From contig CM041465.1 of the NCBI GenBank assembly GCA_023213395.1, forward strand, positions 211,923,741 to 211,987,740: a DNA stretch of 64,000 nt, in the 5' to 3' direction. This document shows, one piece after another, positions 34,217-46,107 of this stretch. The position numbers were made by a program, and so were the translations under genes. The notes under the pieces were generated by a model. It saw only the letters and a list, made by a program, of their open reading frames with translations, searched no databases and had not been told where the DNA came from. This DNA comes from Cycas panzhihuaensis (Eukaryota > Cycadophyta). The stretch's first letter is position 1. The number at the start of each line of letters is the position of its first letter.

Positions 34217-35437
34217 TGATCCCAAAATAGAGCTTAATTGGTGAAGAAGTCAATTATCAACCTTTTCTCCAAAACAAAAATCACCCCACAAAACCAAATT
34301 CTACACCAAATCATTTATTCTTCACATTCATCCAAAACTATCACCACTACTACTTTTATTAAACTATCAAAATCTCCATTTAATCCTCCACAAATCAACT
34401 ACCAAAACAATCCTTAAATTACAACCAATAAATCATACAATTATACCATAACCCCCACTCCAACCCTCCAAAATCCTTCTCCAACCATCCTTCCCAACTC
34501 AACTCCCTTTCACCTCCAACAACCACCTCTCCAACCCCTAATAGGGCTCAATTTATAGAAAGAAAGGAAAATTGGATGTTTAAGAAGTGGGAATGATGGA
34601 AGTATAACTATTAACCACCGAATGCATGTTGTCCAAGTGGCCTTCATATAATTCTTAAAAGTTTTAGATTATAACTAACCTTAATGGGCTCCAATTCTTC
34701 TCAAATTTGGTACACACATAGGAATAATGTCCCTCTACTTCCTCAAAATTTTACCTCATTTCCATCTCATTTCACTCCATTTTTATTCATTTAATCATAA
34801 TATCTATTTCTTATTTTTCTACTGTGGGATTAATTTTATGCAAAACAAGGCTTCAACTTGTGGCTTATAACTAACCTTAACAGACTCTAATTTATCTCAA
34901 ATTTGGTACAGATATAGGAACACATGTCCCCTCCGTTTGCTAAAAATTTTAGGTGATTTGGATGTGATTTGGGTAGATTTTTATTGATTTAATTATAATA
35001 TGTATTTGGTATTTTTGTGGTAGGTGTGGGATTAATTTTATGGAAAAGAAGGTTTGATCTTGTAGCTTGTAACTAACCTTAACGGACTCCAAATTGGCTA
35101 AACTTTGGTACACATATAGGAACTTATGTTTCCTCCTCTTCTTCAAAATTTGAGCTCATTGAGATGTCATTTGGCTACTTTTTATTCATTTAATAATAAT
35201 ATATATTTGTTATTTTTCTACTAGTTGTGGAATTAATTTTATGCAAAACAAGGATTGAACTCTAATCAAATGATATTTTTTAAACCCCACCTTTTGCACA
35301 CATATAGTGCGATGTGTCTTCTTCCTTTACACAAAATTTCATATAATTTTGATACCATTTAGCTATATCTCTTTCAGTTATGCCAATGCCTAGCATTTCT
35401 CGCATCTTGTAAACATATGGTAGATCCTCCCGAATCA
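34217..35437 (-). repeat. B 3' LTR (1221 bp)
   Basis: Pairs with 40029-41053. It contains three ~201-bp tandem units where the other LTR has two, which accounts for the 196-bp length difference. The end CGAATCA corresponds to CTGGATCA in the partner. Confidence 0.92.
34650..35253. repeat. Three tandem ~201-bp units in the B 3' LTR
   Basis: Units end at the AACAAGG-like boundary at 34850, 35052 and 35253. Each holds TAACTAACCTTAA, AAATTTGGTACA (or TTTGGTACACATATAGGAAC), TTTATT(C/G)ATTTAAT and GGGATTAATTTTATG in order. The 5' LTR has only two such units, ending at 40669 and 40870. Confidence 0.85.
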
Positions 35438-35453
35438 TGCATGCCCTTCCTTG
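35438..35453 (-). promoter_or_regulatory. B polypurine tract
   Basis: On the minus strand AAGGAAGGGCATGCA precedes the LTR start TGATTCGG. The tract is imperfect but correctly placed. Confidence 0.5.
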
Positions 35454-36909
35454 GAAAATAGCCAACTCTGTTTGGCTTAGAATTGGAGATGGGGAAGTTT
35501 TGTTCTCCTTATTGCCTTCTAAACCACTTGGCCTTACTAGGTAATTGTCCTACTACTCCAATCCTAAAAGATTCATTTGTCTTATATCTTGTTTTGGTAG
35601 ATTTTCTCTCCAAGATACAATCTTCCTTGAGAGGCTCCTCACCGTCCAAAGTGAATCGGTCCTGTTCCTCATCTAGCATGGAGGTCTCAAAGAGTTTTGA
35701 GTATTCATCATTTACGACTGAATATATTTACATATAAGGTAGAAGATCAAGTTGGAAAGCATTGCCACCTACTTTTCTCAAAATCTTGAATGGTCCATAC
35801 CTTATAGGTTTGAGTTTCTTGCCTTCTCCTTTTAACCTCTCCTTGCTCAAGTATAACCATACTAAATCTCCTTCTTAAAATGTACACTCTTGCCTATACT
35901 TGTCATGTCTTTCCTTATACTTTTTTGAGTCCTTAGAAGTTGATCATGTACTTCTTTGTGGACTCTTTGGATCTTCTCCAAGTATCTTAAAGCCTTGTCA
36001 TGCTCCTCCTTCTCTTTGACTGGATCCTTCCTTAGCTTGTATGGAAAACTCTAAGTCAAATGGACTTTGAGGTAAGTATCCCAAACAAACTTCAAAAAGT
36101 TCTTTAGAGTGTGATGTATGCATTGCTCTATTAAATGCAAATTGTAGAAAAGCTAATGATTCATCCCAAGTCTTTGGATGCTTGGAATTATATCCTCAAT
36201 AAATGTACCAAAGTTCTATTCACTACTTTGGTTTGTCCATCTATTTGAGGATGAAAACTTGTACTCCTCTTTAATGTGTTATCCATCATCTCCCATAGTA
36301 ACTTCCAAAATAATGAAAGGAATTGAGTGTCCCGATGCGAAATGATGGAAGAAGGCAAGCCAAAATTCTTTCATACATGCTCAAAGAATAACTCACTACT
36401 CTGTTCTATGATTATCTTCTTACAAGGTATTAGACATATCATTTTACTAATCCTATCTACAACAATAAAGAGATAATCATGTTCCTTCCTAGTCATGGGA
36501 AGTCCCCCTAAGAAATCAATGGAGATACTTTCCCAAGGTCTAGTGGGAATAGGAAGTGGTGTATACAATCCTAATTTTCTAGAAGAAGGCTTAGAAGTAT
36601 TACACATTACACATCCTTTTACATATTTTTTTACATCATTTTACATTTTTGGCCATATAACATATCTTCTCAAGTTTTCTAAAGTCTTCTCTATACCAAA
36701 GTGACCAGCTACTTTAGAAGTATGGGCTTCTCTAAGCCACTTGATCTTGTCTCCTTTTGATGGAACATAGAGTTGCTCCCTTTTGAAAAGTAGATCATCC
36801 TTCTAAGCAAGTTGGGAAGGTCTTCCTTTACTAGGTTCTCTAATTCTTTCTTTAAAGCTTCTTCTTCATGGTATAAGTCTTTATACATTTTATGATGTAT
36901 TGGCTCCAC
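35454..36909 (-). pseudogene. B integrase
   Basis: Minus-strand 36607-36371 gives CNTSKPSSRKLGLYTPLPIP (end of the Cys pair), PWESISIDFLGGLPMTRKE with first catalytic Asp, and VVDRISKMICLIPCKK. This is the usual gypsy integrase core. 36909-36709 is the pre-integrase stretch ending near PKLLEKMIYFSKGSN-like peptides. Toward 35740 the C-terminal domain gives GPFKILRKVGG and AFQLDLLPYM. 35700-35454 may be an eroded chromodomain. Frameshifts occur throughout. Confidence 0.75.
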
Positions 36910-37150
36910 TGCAAACTCATAAGAGAACTACAAACAAAAGTAGAAGAAGAAGTAGAACAAGGTGGTCTAGATAACATATCAACAAATTTTTTAGTAGATC
37001 CCTTTTTATACTTAATTATAATATTGAATTATTGTAAATAACTCATCTACTTCATATGTCTTGCTTGCTGTAATTTACTTTAGGTTTGTAAAATTGAAGA
37101 GGCTTATGATCGGTATGAACTACAACCTCTTTTCTAAGTAAGTAGGACTT

Positions 37151-37480
37151 CTAATGCTTGCATGCTTGATGAAGTGCGGAGATTTCTTGATCATATGTTG
37201 GGTAGTTTTTTACTTGAGAGGTGAAGACTTCTGAATGGTAAGCAATAGGCTTCCCATCTTGAATAAGGACAACTCCCATCACATTTCCACTTGCATCAGC
37301 TTCTACTTCAAAAGGCCTTTGCAAATTTGGCATTGCCAAAACTGGTGCTTCACAAATTTTCTTCTTTAAAAGAAGAAAAGCTTCTTCCTCCTTGGAACCC
37401 CAAGTAAACTTTTTACTAGATTTTGTCAATCCATGTAGAGGTGTTGCAACCTATGAGAAATGAAAAATAAACTTTCTCAA
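37151..37480 (-). pseudogene. B RNase H
   Basis: FTWGSKEEEAFLLLKKKICE, then APVLAMPNLQRPFEVEADAS, GVVLIQDGKPIAYHSE and YPTYDQEISALHQACKH. This is a nearly complete gypsy RNase H start with catalytic Asp (VEADAS) and Glu (YDQEISAL). Confidence 0.85.
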
Positions 37481-37483
37481 GTA

Positions 37484-38311
37484 TTAACAAGCTCCTAAAA
37501 AACTTCTCACCTCTATGATGTTTATTGGCCTAGGCCATTTAAGGATGGCTTGAGTCTTGAGTGGATCGATGCTCAACTTTCCTCCTCCAACCACAAAGCC
37601 TAAGAAGATCAAGTTCTCCTTGCCAAATTCACACTTCTTCACATTAAGCTTCAAATGATGCTTAGCCATAGTCTTTAAAACTTTTTCTATGTACTGCAAA
37701 TGTTCCTCCCATATATTGTTGAAAATCAAAATGTCATTAATATAGACAACAACAAAATTATCCAAGTAAGGCCTAACATTTCATTCATTAGCCCCATGAA
37801 TATTACGGGGAGCATTACACAATCGAAAGGCATAACCATCCATTCAAAGAGTCCTTGCTTTGTTTTGAAGGTGTCTTCCATGTGTCCTTCTCCTTGACCC
37901 TAACTTGGTGATAACCATTTTCAAATCCAACTTAGTAAAATAATAAGCATGTTGAATTTGATCAAGCAAATCATCTATGTGAGGCAAAGGGTAGCGATTT
38001 TTAATTGTAATTTTATTCAAAGCATGAAAGTCTATACATATTCTCCATCCTCTATCTTTCTTAGGCACCAAGATAATTGGTAACCCACAAGGTAAACATG
38101 AAGGTCTTATAACCCCTTGATCAAGCAACTCCTCAACTTGCCTCTTTATCTCATTATTCTCTACAATGGAGTGCCTATACAAAGTAATATTAGGCAATGG
38201 TGCATCTCCTACAAGAGTGATTTCATGCTCTATCTTTCTCTTTGGTGGTAGCCCATCAACATGTTGAAATAGAATATCATACCTTGTCTTTAACTCTTTA
38301 ATTTGTTGCAT
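37484..38311 (-). pseudogene. B reverse transcriptase
   Basis: N-terminal piece 38311-37844: ELLDQGVIRPSCLPCGLPII, VPKKDRGWRICIDFHALNKI and LPHIDDLLDQ. C-terminal piece 37765-37484: FVVVYINDILIFNN, VKKCEFGKENLIFLGFVV and SIDPLKTQAILKWP. The catalytic box reads YIND instead of YVDD, so the first Asp is Asn. The two pieces are separated by a damaged stretch at 37766-37843. Confidence 0.85.
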
Positions 38312-38700
38312 TTATTTAGGTGATATAAAAAGAGTATGAGTAGAAGGACCTTCTTCATCTCCTGGCTCTTCTTTTCTCCTTACCATTAAGATGATGAATT
38401 TACCATGTGTATTGATCATCCTTTTTGCTTGAGTGGCTGAAATTAATGTTATCTTATCTAAGTGCTTCTTTGTAGCCTTTATGATGAAGCCCTTGTTATC
38501 CTTCATCAATTGATACTTTCTCTCCCTTCGATAGAAGAGTGCAACTCGATCCCACAAGTAGGGACTCCCAAGCACAACATGGCATACATCTAATAGCACC
38601 ACATCACATATTACTTTATCAACAAAATTATTAGTGATGGAAAATTTAAGTGTACATTACTTTGATATTTGCATTTCCACATCTTTATGGATCCAACCAA
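38312..38700 (-). pseudogene. B protease C-terminal part
   Basis: DVCHVVLGSPYLWDRVALFY matches the end of gypsy retropepsins (D-x-x-(V/L)LG-x-PW-x-x-D). The catalytic D-(S/T)-G region upstream (38700-38860) is not recognisable. A Lys-rich linker toward RT follows. Confidence 0.65.
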
Positions 38701-38998
38701 GAGGATATGGGTGAGGGTGAGGAGTAGTTATGAACCCAATGCTCTTTACCAAACTTTCGAGATCAAATTCTTTTAACTCCTGGATCTATAATGGCACCAA
38801 TAATATTGTTTCCTACTTGAAGCTTCAAGTGAAATAGTTCCTCCTTGTAGCATCATCTCCATAATTTGTAAGTAGAGTAATCTTCTCTTCTTCTCCTTCA
38901 CTTTGAATCTCCACCTCGGAACGTAGTGCCTTCCCTTTTCCCTTCTTTCTTAATTGCATATCCTTGATATGCTTTGGCTTTAGCTTTGGATGCAACTT

Positions 38999-39960
38999 CT
39001 AATACTTTCTTCCAATATCACCACTAATATCACAATCCTCATAATACTTACAACTTTTAACAAAATTACTTCTTTTCTTCTTTCCTTCTTGCCTTTTAGA
39101 TGAGTGCAATTTAGGATTCTTTTCATACTTATTAGAAGTAAAAGTAGAATCTGTAGACATGAATGTAGATTTCTTGCATTTACTTTCTATTGCCATAGTT
39201 ATTCTACTTTCTTCTCCAATGGATTGAACCTTAAAAGGCCTTAGTTCCTTCCTTATGTATTCATGTAATCCTCCAATGAATTTCATAAGAGTGATATGTT
39301 TATCTTTATTAATACCAAGTAGCATGCCATACCTAAAAGATAAAGAAGTATAGTCTTGGACATATACACCTCTCCCTTAGCATAAATATTGCTAAGTGAC
39401 CCATTGGTCTTCCTCATGACCTATGGGGTAGTATTGCTTCTTTATTATTTTCTTAAAATCCATCCATGAAAAGAAGATACACATGAGTCTTCAAATATGC
39501 ATCCCACCATGTTAATGCATGTTTACACAACTTGAGCCTAGCAAATGAAAGCTTTTGAGCATTACTATAAGCATAAATTATGAAGTAGGTTTCAAGTTGA
39601 TCCAACCAATGGTCCAACTTTTTGATTTACCTCTCTATCATAAGTTGGAATATCTAACTTTGCCTCTACCTTGAAGGGTTGATGAGATGAAGTACCCTTA
39701 CTTTCTTCAAATGAGTGATTTAAGGTCTCCTCCTTTTCCTCTTCATGGTTTTGGTCATATGTGGATCCTCCTTTAACTTCCTTCTCTTTGCCTTTTCCCT
39801 TAACTAGAGGTAGAAGTTAGGTCATCATTTGTATCAAGACTTCTATGTTCTTCTCAAGCTTTTCAAATCTAATTTCTCCATCTTCTTTTTAGCCATGGTG
39901 CTTGGATTCTTTCTTTGTCTTCTTGGTGATTGAAACACAAGAAAAGCTTCAACTTTCTCT
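38999..39960 (-). pseudogene. B gag
   Basis: Minus-strand 39325-38999 reads LMKFIGGLHEYIRKELRPFK (the F-x-x-GL-x-x-x-I-x-x-x-(L/V) gag motif), then a Lys/Ser-rich tail and CKYYEDCDISGDIGRKY, a decayed CCHC knuckle (C, C and H partly lost). The upstream part, 39330-39960, is broken but retains a Lys/Glu-rich N-terminal stretch (KGKGKEKEVKGGSTYDQNHE). Confidence 0.65.
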
Positions 39961-40010
39961 TTGTATCCTTTCATTGTTTATACCATTAAAGTCCCTACAA
40001 CAAAGATCAC

Positions 40011-40023
40011 ATACTCGATACCA
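40011..40023 (-). promoter_or_regulatory. B primer-binding site
   Basis: On the minus strand TGGTATCGAGTAT follows five bases after the LTR end. It matches the initiator-Met pattern TGGTATC. Confidence 0.65.
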
Positions 40024-40028
40024 AAATA

Positions 40029-41053
40029 TGATCCCAAAATAGAGATTAATTGGTGAAGAAGTCAATTATCAACCTTTTCTCCTTAAGATCCTAGGAGTTA
40101 GTGTACAAATCCTAATAACATCAAAATGAAAATGATCCCACAAAAGAAATTCTACACCAAATCATTTATTCTTGACATTGCTCTAAAAGTATGAAGAGTA
40201 ATAGTTTTATTAAACTATGAAAATCTCAATTTAATGGTGGAGAAATCAATTAGCAAAAGAATGGTTAAATTACAAGGAATAAATGATATAATTACTCCAA
40301 GAATGCTTCCCAAGTAAAGTACCTTTCACCTCCAAGAACAACCTCTTTAACCTATAATAGGGCTCAATTTATAGAAAGAAACTAAAATTGCATATTTAAC
40401 AAGTGGCAATCATGCAAGTATAACCACTAACCACTGAATGCATGTTGTCCAAGTGGCCTTCATGCAATTCGTAAATGTTGTAGCTTTTAGCTGATCTTAA
40501 TAGACTCTAATTCTTCTTAAATTTGGTATACATATAGGAACATACATCCCTCCATTTACTTAAAATTTTAGCTCATTTGGATGTCATTTACCTACATTTT
40601 TATTAATTTAATGATAATATGTATTTGCTATTTTTCTTAGCTATGGGATTAATTTTATGCAAACCAAGGCTTTAACTTGTGACTTATAACTGACCTTAAC
40701 AGACTCTAATTCAGCTAAAATTTGGTACATGTATAGTAACATGTGCTCCCTCCTCTTCCTCAAAATTTTAGCTCATTTGGATGTCATTGGTCCTCATTTT
40801 ATTCATTTAATGATAATATGTATTTGTTATTTTTTCTACTAGTGTGGGATTAATTTTATGAAAAATAAGGCTTGAACTCTAATCAAATGATATTTTTGAA
40901 CCCCACATTTTGTACACATATAGTAGGATGTTTCTTATTCCTTTACACAAAATTTCATATAATTTTGATACCATTTGCCCATATCTCTTTCAGTTATGCC
41001 AATGCACGGCATTTTATACATCCCTGTAAACATATGGTAGATCCTCTGGATCA
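40029..41053 (-). repeat. B 5' LTR (1025 bp)
   Basis: Plus-strand edges TGATCCCAAAATAGAG and GGATCA. Two ~201-bp tandem units (ending 40669 and 40870). Followed by the target duplication TGGAG. Confidence 0.92.
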
Positions 41054-41058
41054 TGGAG

Positions 41059-42104
41059 ACTCACAAGGTCCTTCATGAGTGCCATGATGGGATTTATAGG
41101 GGTTATTTCAAAGGATAATCTATGGCTCAAAGGAGAATCTATCTGGGTTTCTTTTAGCCCACCTTATTTAGAGATACTCATGCATATATTCAAAGGTGTG
41201 AGAAATGCCAAATACATTCACATGCTATTTGTAGGCCTTCTAAGGTCATTTATACTATCATATCACCATGGATCTTCTCCTAATAGGGATTGGATTTGAT
41301 TGGACTATTACACCCCCATCATTTACATAATATAAATTCATTATTATTGCCATTGAGTACCTCATTAAGTAGGTTGAGGCAATCTCTTTATCCTCTACCA
41401 CACATAAAGTTATAACTACATTTATCTTTTAGCATATTATTTACCAATTTAGGATTCCCAACATCTTGATCATAGATAATGGAACCCTATTATATAATAG
41501 ATGAACTATGTGACACATACGACATCCTTGTACTATCCATAAGCTAATGGGTAAATAGAAGTATTTAACAAAACCCTAGTCTTTATACTAAAGAAGACAG
41601 TGTCCTAGTTCCAATGGGACTAGAACACCCAACTCTATAATGCACTTTGGGTCTATTGTATATCTATTCAAATAGTTACAAGTATAACACCCTTCTCCCT
41701 TATGCATGGATCAAAGATAGTCCTTTCACTTGAACTAGAAGTCCCTTCACTTAGAGTGTCCCTAAAAGGGTATATAGATAAAGAGTGACGTTAATGAGCA
41801 TGCCTACTTAATTTAGAGGCCATAGATGAGACCCATATTTTGGCCTACTAATGAAAACTTGATTCTAAAGCCAAGGCTAAAGTCCTATAACAAGCATGTG
41901 AGACCTCATAAATTTACACCTAGGGATAAAATTGTTAAACTTAAATACCTACATGATTAACTATATAAATTTGCATCTAAGTGGGTTGGGTCATTTTGGG
42001 TACTTAAGGATCTTCCTAATGGTGCTTATGATATCACTAACTTTAATGGGCTTAAATTTAAGAAGTTGATCAATGGCCAATTCCTTAAGAAACGCTACAT
42101 TTGA
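41059..42104 (+). pseudogene. G integrase, main part
   Basis: Frame from 41059: ETHKVLHECHDGIYRGYFKG, stop (for Gln), SMAQRRIYLGFF, stop (for Trp), PTLFRDTHAYIQRCEKCQIH. This is the H-H-C-C zinc motif and aligns with A's ILHECHHGICGGHFGGQSMAQR. Core: GLDLIG (first Asp) and IIDNGTLLYN (second Asp). C-terminal: RPHKFTPRDKIVKLKYLHD and KFKKLINGQFLKKRYI, stop at about 42104. The stops at Gln and Trp codons are single C-to-T or G-to-A changes. Confidence 0.85.
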
Positions 42105-43365
42105 TTCCAAGTCACATTACCACAAATGTATAAATGAAAAAGGGAAATAATAATAATATTCAAGAAATATATATATATAGAAAGAGATATAAATACCCAT
42201 GGGTCTATTTGGACTTTCCCCTCTCTAAACACATCATTAGAGGCACTACACTCCATACTGGGTGTAGTTTATTATATCATTGGTATAATTTTTATTGGTT
42301 TTGTGGGATACTCTTCACAAACCCTAATATATATGTGCTTGTAATGTAAATTATCAAAGGGATATATCCCTTCTCTAAATATAAACTTAACACAACTTTA
42401 TAAATGAAGTCATTCTTATATATGATATAATAAAGTGTATAATGGTTAGTGATCATCCACACTACTAATTACCCATGTGCACATACATATTCATATCTAT
42501 GTAACTATACATCTAATACAAACTCAAAATAAATTGCATTTCCATAACCATAACATAAAGCATACCAAAATAATGGGAAGCTTAAGTCAACATCCTATAA
42601 ATATATATACATCATAAAAAATAGTGATATAATATGTTAAGGGAGGCTACACTTCCATGAGGAGATACATAGCACATAATAAGCCATCATCCTCTCATCC
42701 CATCCTCACAGAATGGGCTTGTCTCTCCCAAAAAAGATACAAAATGTCTGGATTATGGATCCTTTCTCATCCTCTTTAGGATTCCCTTTCCTTAGGGAAC
42801 CTCGCCCTCTATCTTAGGCCCTCCATGCTAGGGTATCTTAACGGGCCTACTTAGCTCACCTTGTTCTAAGTGTCATCTTACCTTTATCACCTCTCTATCA
42901 TTGTATGTGTTTGTGTGTAGGTATGCAATGACCTAACTATTATAAGCTCTACCATTCACTATTGGGGCATGAATACTTAGTCTTTCTCCCCAATTAAGTA
43001 ACCCCTCTTTACTATTAGATCCTCTACCCATGTCTAAAGGGTAATTATCTACACCTTTGCCTTGGGTACTGCCTATATCAAGTCCATTATTAATGCCACT
43101 TAGCTTAGAAGTAGTAGCTAACCACATCTCTATAGGTAACCTAATGCTGGCAATCCTATGTACACCATCTAAGGCTAGCTCTCCTTGTACAATTGAGGGA
43201 GTAGTGAGTAAAGAACCTACCTCATAAAGTCAAGTATGAAGTGCTCTAACTCTATATCATAAAACAAAGAAAGGATAAATCCTCACATCATATAAAACTA
43301 ATATAAATATAAAACTAAATTAAATAAAATGCATGAAAGGAAGGGTATAGGTTAAATGTATATCA
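42105..43365 (+). other. G 3' spacer, no gene seen
   Basis: AT-rich stretch with a short TATA-rich run (42166-42196) and no recognisable domain on either strand. By position it corresponds to the UTR-like tail of the antisense gene in A. Confidence 0.5.
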
Positions 43366-44240
43366 TTGGTGTCATCAATGCTTCCTCTTATTACCTACTC
43401 CTATCATCCCATGTCCTCTCTACCAACCTCAACTAGCCCCTCCTCTATCCTCTACTTTGGCTTAGGTCCCTCTATAGTTGTTGGTTTTCCCTCTACTACC
43501 TTCATCTGTTATAGAGGTGCTACATTGCCTCCTCCCTTGACTATCATAGGGTTCCTCCTTATTTTTGTCCCAATAAGAACATGCATAGAGACCCCAAATA
43601 AACTTATCAACTATGAGGTCATCTAGTTAGCTAACAAAGATGCTCTAACTTATCATAATGACTAGCCCCTTACCTCTAAACCTAGTAGGCCATCTATGGA
43701 CTAGTGGGTCATCTATCCCTTATCATTGTCGTCCTTCATAGGGATGCACTCTTATACAATGATAAAAAAGCCAACATTATAAGAGTGAGTAGTATGAGAT
43801 CCCCCCAAACATAGCCTCCCTAATCTAATTGAGTTGGTCTATTATTTTATATAGAATTAGGCTTACCTAATCAAAACTCTTCCCAACCTTACATTAAGAT
43901 GCATAATGAAACTAACCCTTAGAGAACTCTAACTAGCTCTAGCTCCTTTCTACTTGGAACAAGATCATGCTTACTATCAATTTTTGCACTAAAAAAATGC
44001 ATATCAATCCCAAGCACCTTCCTAAGTTGATCATGTGATGATTCTACTCCCTATCATTGCAAAAGAATATTATTGTTGTTACATGGGCCTTATCATTATT
44101 AGGAAAGGCTCTTAGCTCTGAGACTACTTGTGTGTATAACACCACCAAGATTTTTATATTGTCCTATGGTGTGATGGTCCATGTCACCTACATGAGGTAG
44201 GTTGAAGACATACCACTCTTAATCCCAATGGGACATAATA
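43366..44240 (-). pseudogene. G antisense ORF relic (PMD-like)
   Basis: On the minus strand near 44230-44080 scattered frames give VFNLPHVGDM and NIKILVV. These align with F's VFYLPVGDVLITLGDIKRIL. Upstream in this strand (43370-43640) is a Ser/Pro-rich, low-complexity stretch like that of F at 560-850. The match is weak alone but falls at the same place, between integrase and the conserved block, as in A and F. Confidence 0.35.
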
Positions 44241-45594
44241 TCTACTAATAATCACAAGTTGAAGACATACTATTGAGAGTAAACTAGCCAAAATAACCCA
44301 CAAATCCCTAATACATTGCATTATGGCCCCACCCCCATAGTCAGACTAAACATTATCGGTCTAATGTACTCCCTATTACTGATGACTAACATCATCTACA
44401 AATCATCATGATGTCAATTAAGCTTAAAATATCTCTAAAATATGTACAAGAAATCAAAACAACAAAATCTAATATTTGATGTATTTCTATTTTATATCAT
44501 TTTCTATTATGTACTGTTGCAAAAATTAGAATTAGATAGCTTCATCTTATCTTAAATTTTATAATGGGATGTGACTTACCTTGTTGTAAATTTCATAATG
44601 AAATAATGTTTCCTCATTATGAATTTCATAATAGGATGACTTTGTACCATTGAGAATTCCTTAACGAGGCTATCTCACCCCCATATGATTTTTATAATGG
44701 GATAAATTTATCACATTATGATATTTATAACAGTGTAGATTATCCCATTCTAAAAAAGGAAATGGAATAGTGCCCTATCCTAGTTTGATTTAAGCCCACA
44801 TGAATCTAGAAAAATTCTCCATAAACTAAAAATCTAACCATTTAAAATAAAAAAACAATCCATTTAAAATCTCTATGGCATTGTTTTACCCTAGATTCAC
44901 CTTATTTAGGGGTCTAATAGGATCCTATTTATCCAAAATATCCTAAAATAGAGCAAAACCCCAAAATTAGGATTTTTGACAAAAACTAAATTAAAAACTA
45001 AATGGGGTTTTAGGCTTACTAGGTCTACTCCCCCTTTAACCATCAATTAACTATGGATGTTCTAGAGTTGATTATTCATTGATTTGACACCTCATTCACT
45101 CGTAATTTCTTTCATAATACCTAAATTCTCAAAACCTAAACTAATTCATTTCAATTTCAGAACATAATTTTTTTTTTTAATGAATTAAACTTACTTTTAT
45201 GATGAGATTTCTCATACTTTGAGATGTAATTCTTTGTTCTGTTAGACACTTAACAAGATCGCATCTATCTCCTTAACTTATTTCAAGAACCTTTTTTTTA
45301 AATGGTATGCCTATTTTGGTGCCATGTATGCTTGTGAAAGTGTTATTAATGCCCTTATAAATGCATTATATTTTATCCCAAATTTTCCCCTAAGAAAGTT
45401 GGTCTAGAACCTACTCAAATTTATAGCCTGGTGACTTATTTCTACAAGATGCCCTTGGTCTTGCTATCTATTATCATTTCATTTTTGTTTTCTCGATGGT
45501 ATTAGTCATCTAAATGGATGGAGGAAGTCATGATGACTACAATCCATCTATTGTTACTTAGATTTATTAAAATTTTTAATTATCTAATATATCA
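44241..45594. other. AT-rich G 3' region, no gene seen
   Basis: No coding frame. Repeated TTATGAATTTCATAATG/TTTATAATGGGAT phrases occur at about 44575-44720 (five loosely similar 40-50 bp units). 44930-45010 resembles the conserved non-coding block of F and A. Confidence 0.4.
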
Positions 45595-46107
45595 TATTAG
45601 AATGTATTCATTATATATGGCAAAATCATATCAATGAAGTATAATAAATAATAATGTATCATGAGGAATGTATATAATTCATGTAATCTAAGATCAATAT
45701 ATAAAATAATAACATGCATATAAAGTAAAGTAACAAATAATAAATATATCATAAGCATCATAAGGCATCACCACAAGAGACAACTGATTTATACACGAAA
45801 AAACTAATGTGGAAAAAACTATAAGAGAATATTGGAGTTAAGAGCTCCTCTTTATGATATCAAATGAATTATATATCTAAGTTAATACTTCCTCTATCAA
45901 GTTCTCAAGTAGTATGTATACATATTTATAGATATGCCACCTCATGTATAACCTATAATATCTCTTAAGCATTTTCATCATCTAATAGGAATATTATATA
46001 AATATGTATGTATGTATTATCTATCAATATTTTTATGTGTGAGATTGTATGGGTTCACAACCTTACATTAATCAAATAGATATGTAAGGATATCCCATAT
46101 TCCAATA
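45595..46107 (-). repeat. H2 3' LTR
   Basis: 513 bp against 495 bp in H1. Both ends have lost one canonical base (TG to TA and CA to TA). Confidence 0.6.

Larger units (their letters stand above)
34217..41053 (-). mobile_element. B: full-length Ty3/gypsy element, possibly chromovirus
   Basis: LTRs at 34217-35437 and 40029-41053 both start TGATCC(C)... and end ATCA on the plus strand. The 5-bp target duplication TGGAG is at 34212-34216 and 41054-41058. On the minus strand the order is PBS, gag, protease, RT, RNase H, integrase, PPT: Ty3/gypsy order. Integrase end region 35500-35700 has fragments like LERKSTKTRYKTNESFRI and VVGQLPSKA that could be a decayed chromodomain, hence the tentative chromovirus call. 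All ORFs are broken. Confidence 0.92.
41054..45594 (+). mobile_element. G, part 3: integrase end and 3' region
   Basis: Continues G after element B. Integrase runs to about 42104, then a long AT-rich 3' region. The latter has the antisense PMD-like relic and a block similar to the conserved non-coding block of A and F (AAAACTAAATTAAAAACTAAATGGG near 44984). The aRNH and 3' LTR are not seen. G is cut at 45594 by H2. Confidence 0.75.

Noticed and set aside
42166-42196. TATA-rich run as a promoter of a host gene
   Set aside because: No gene follows; it is a short low-complexity stretch in AT-rich debris.
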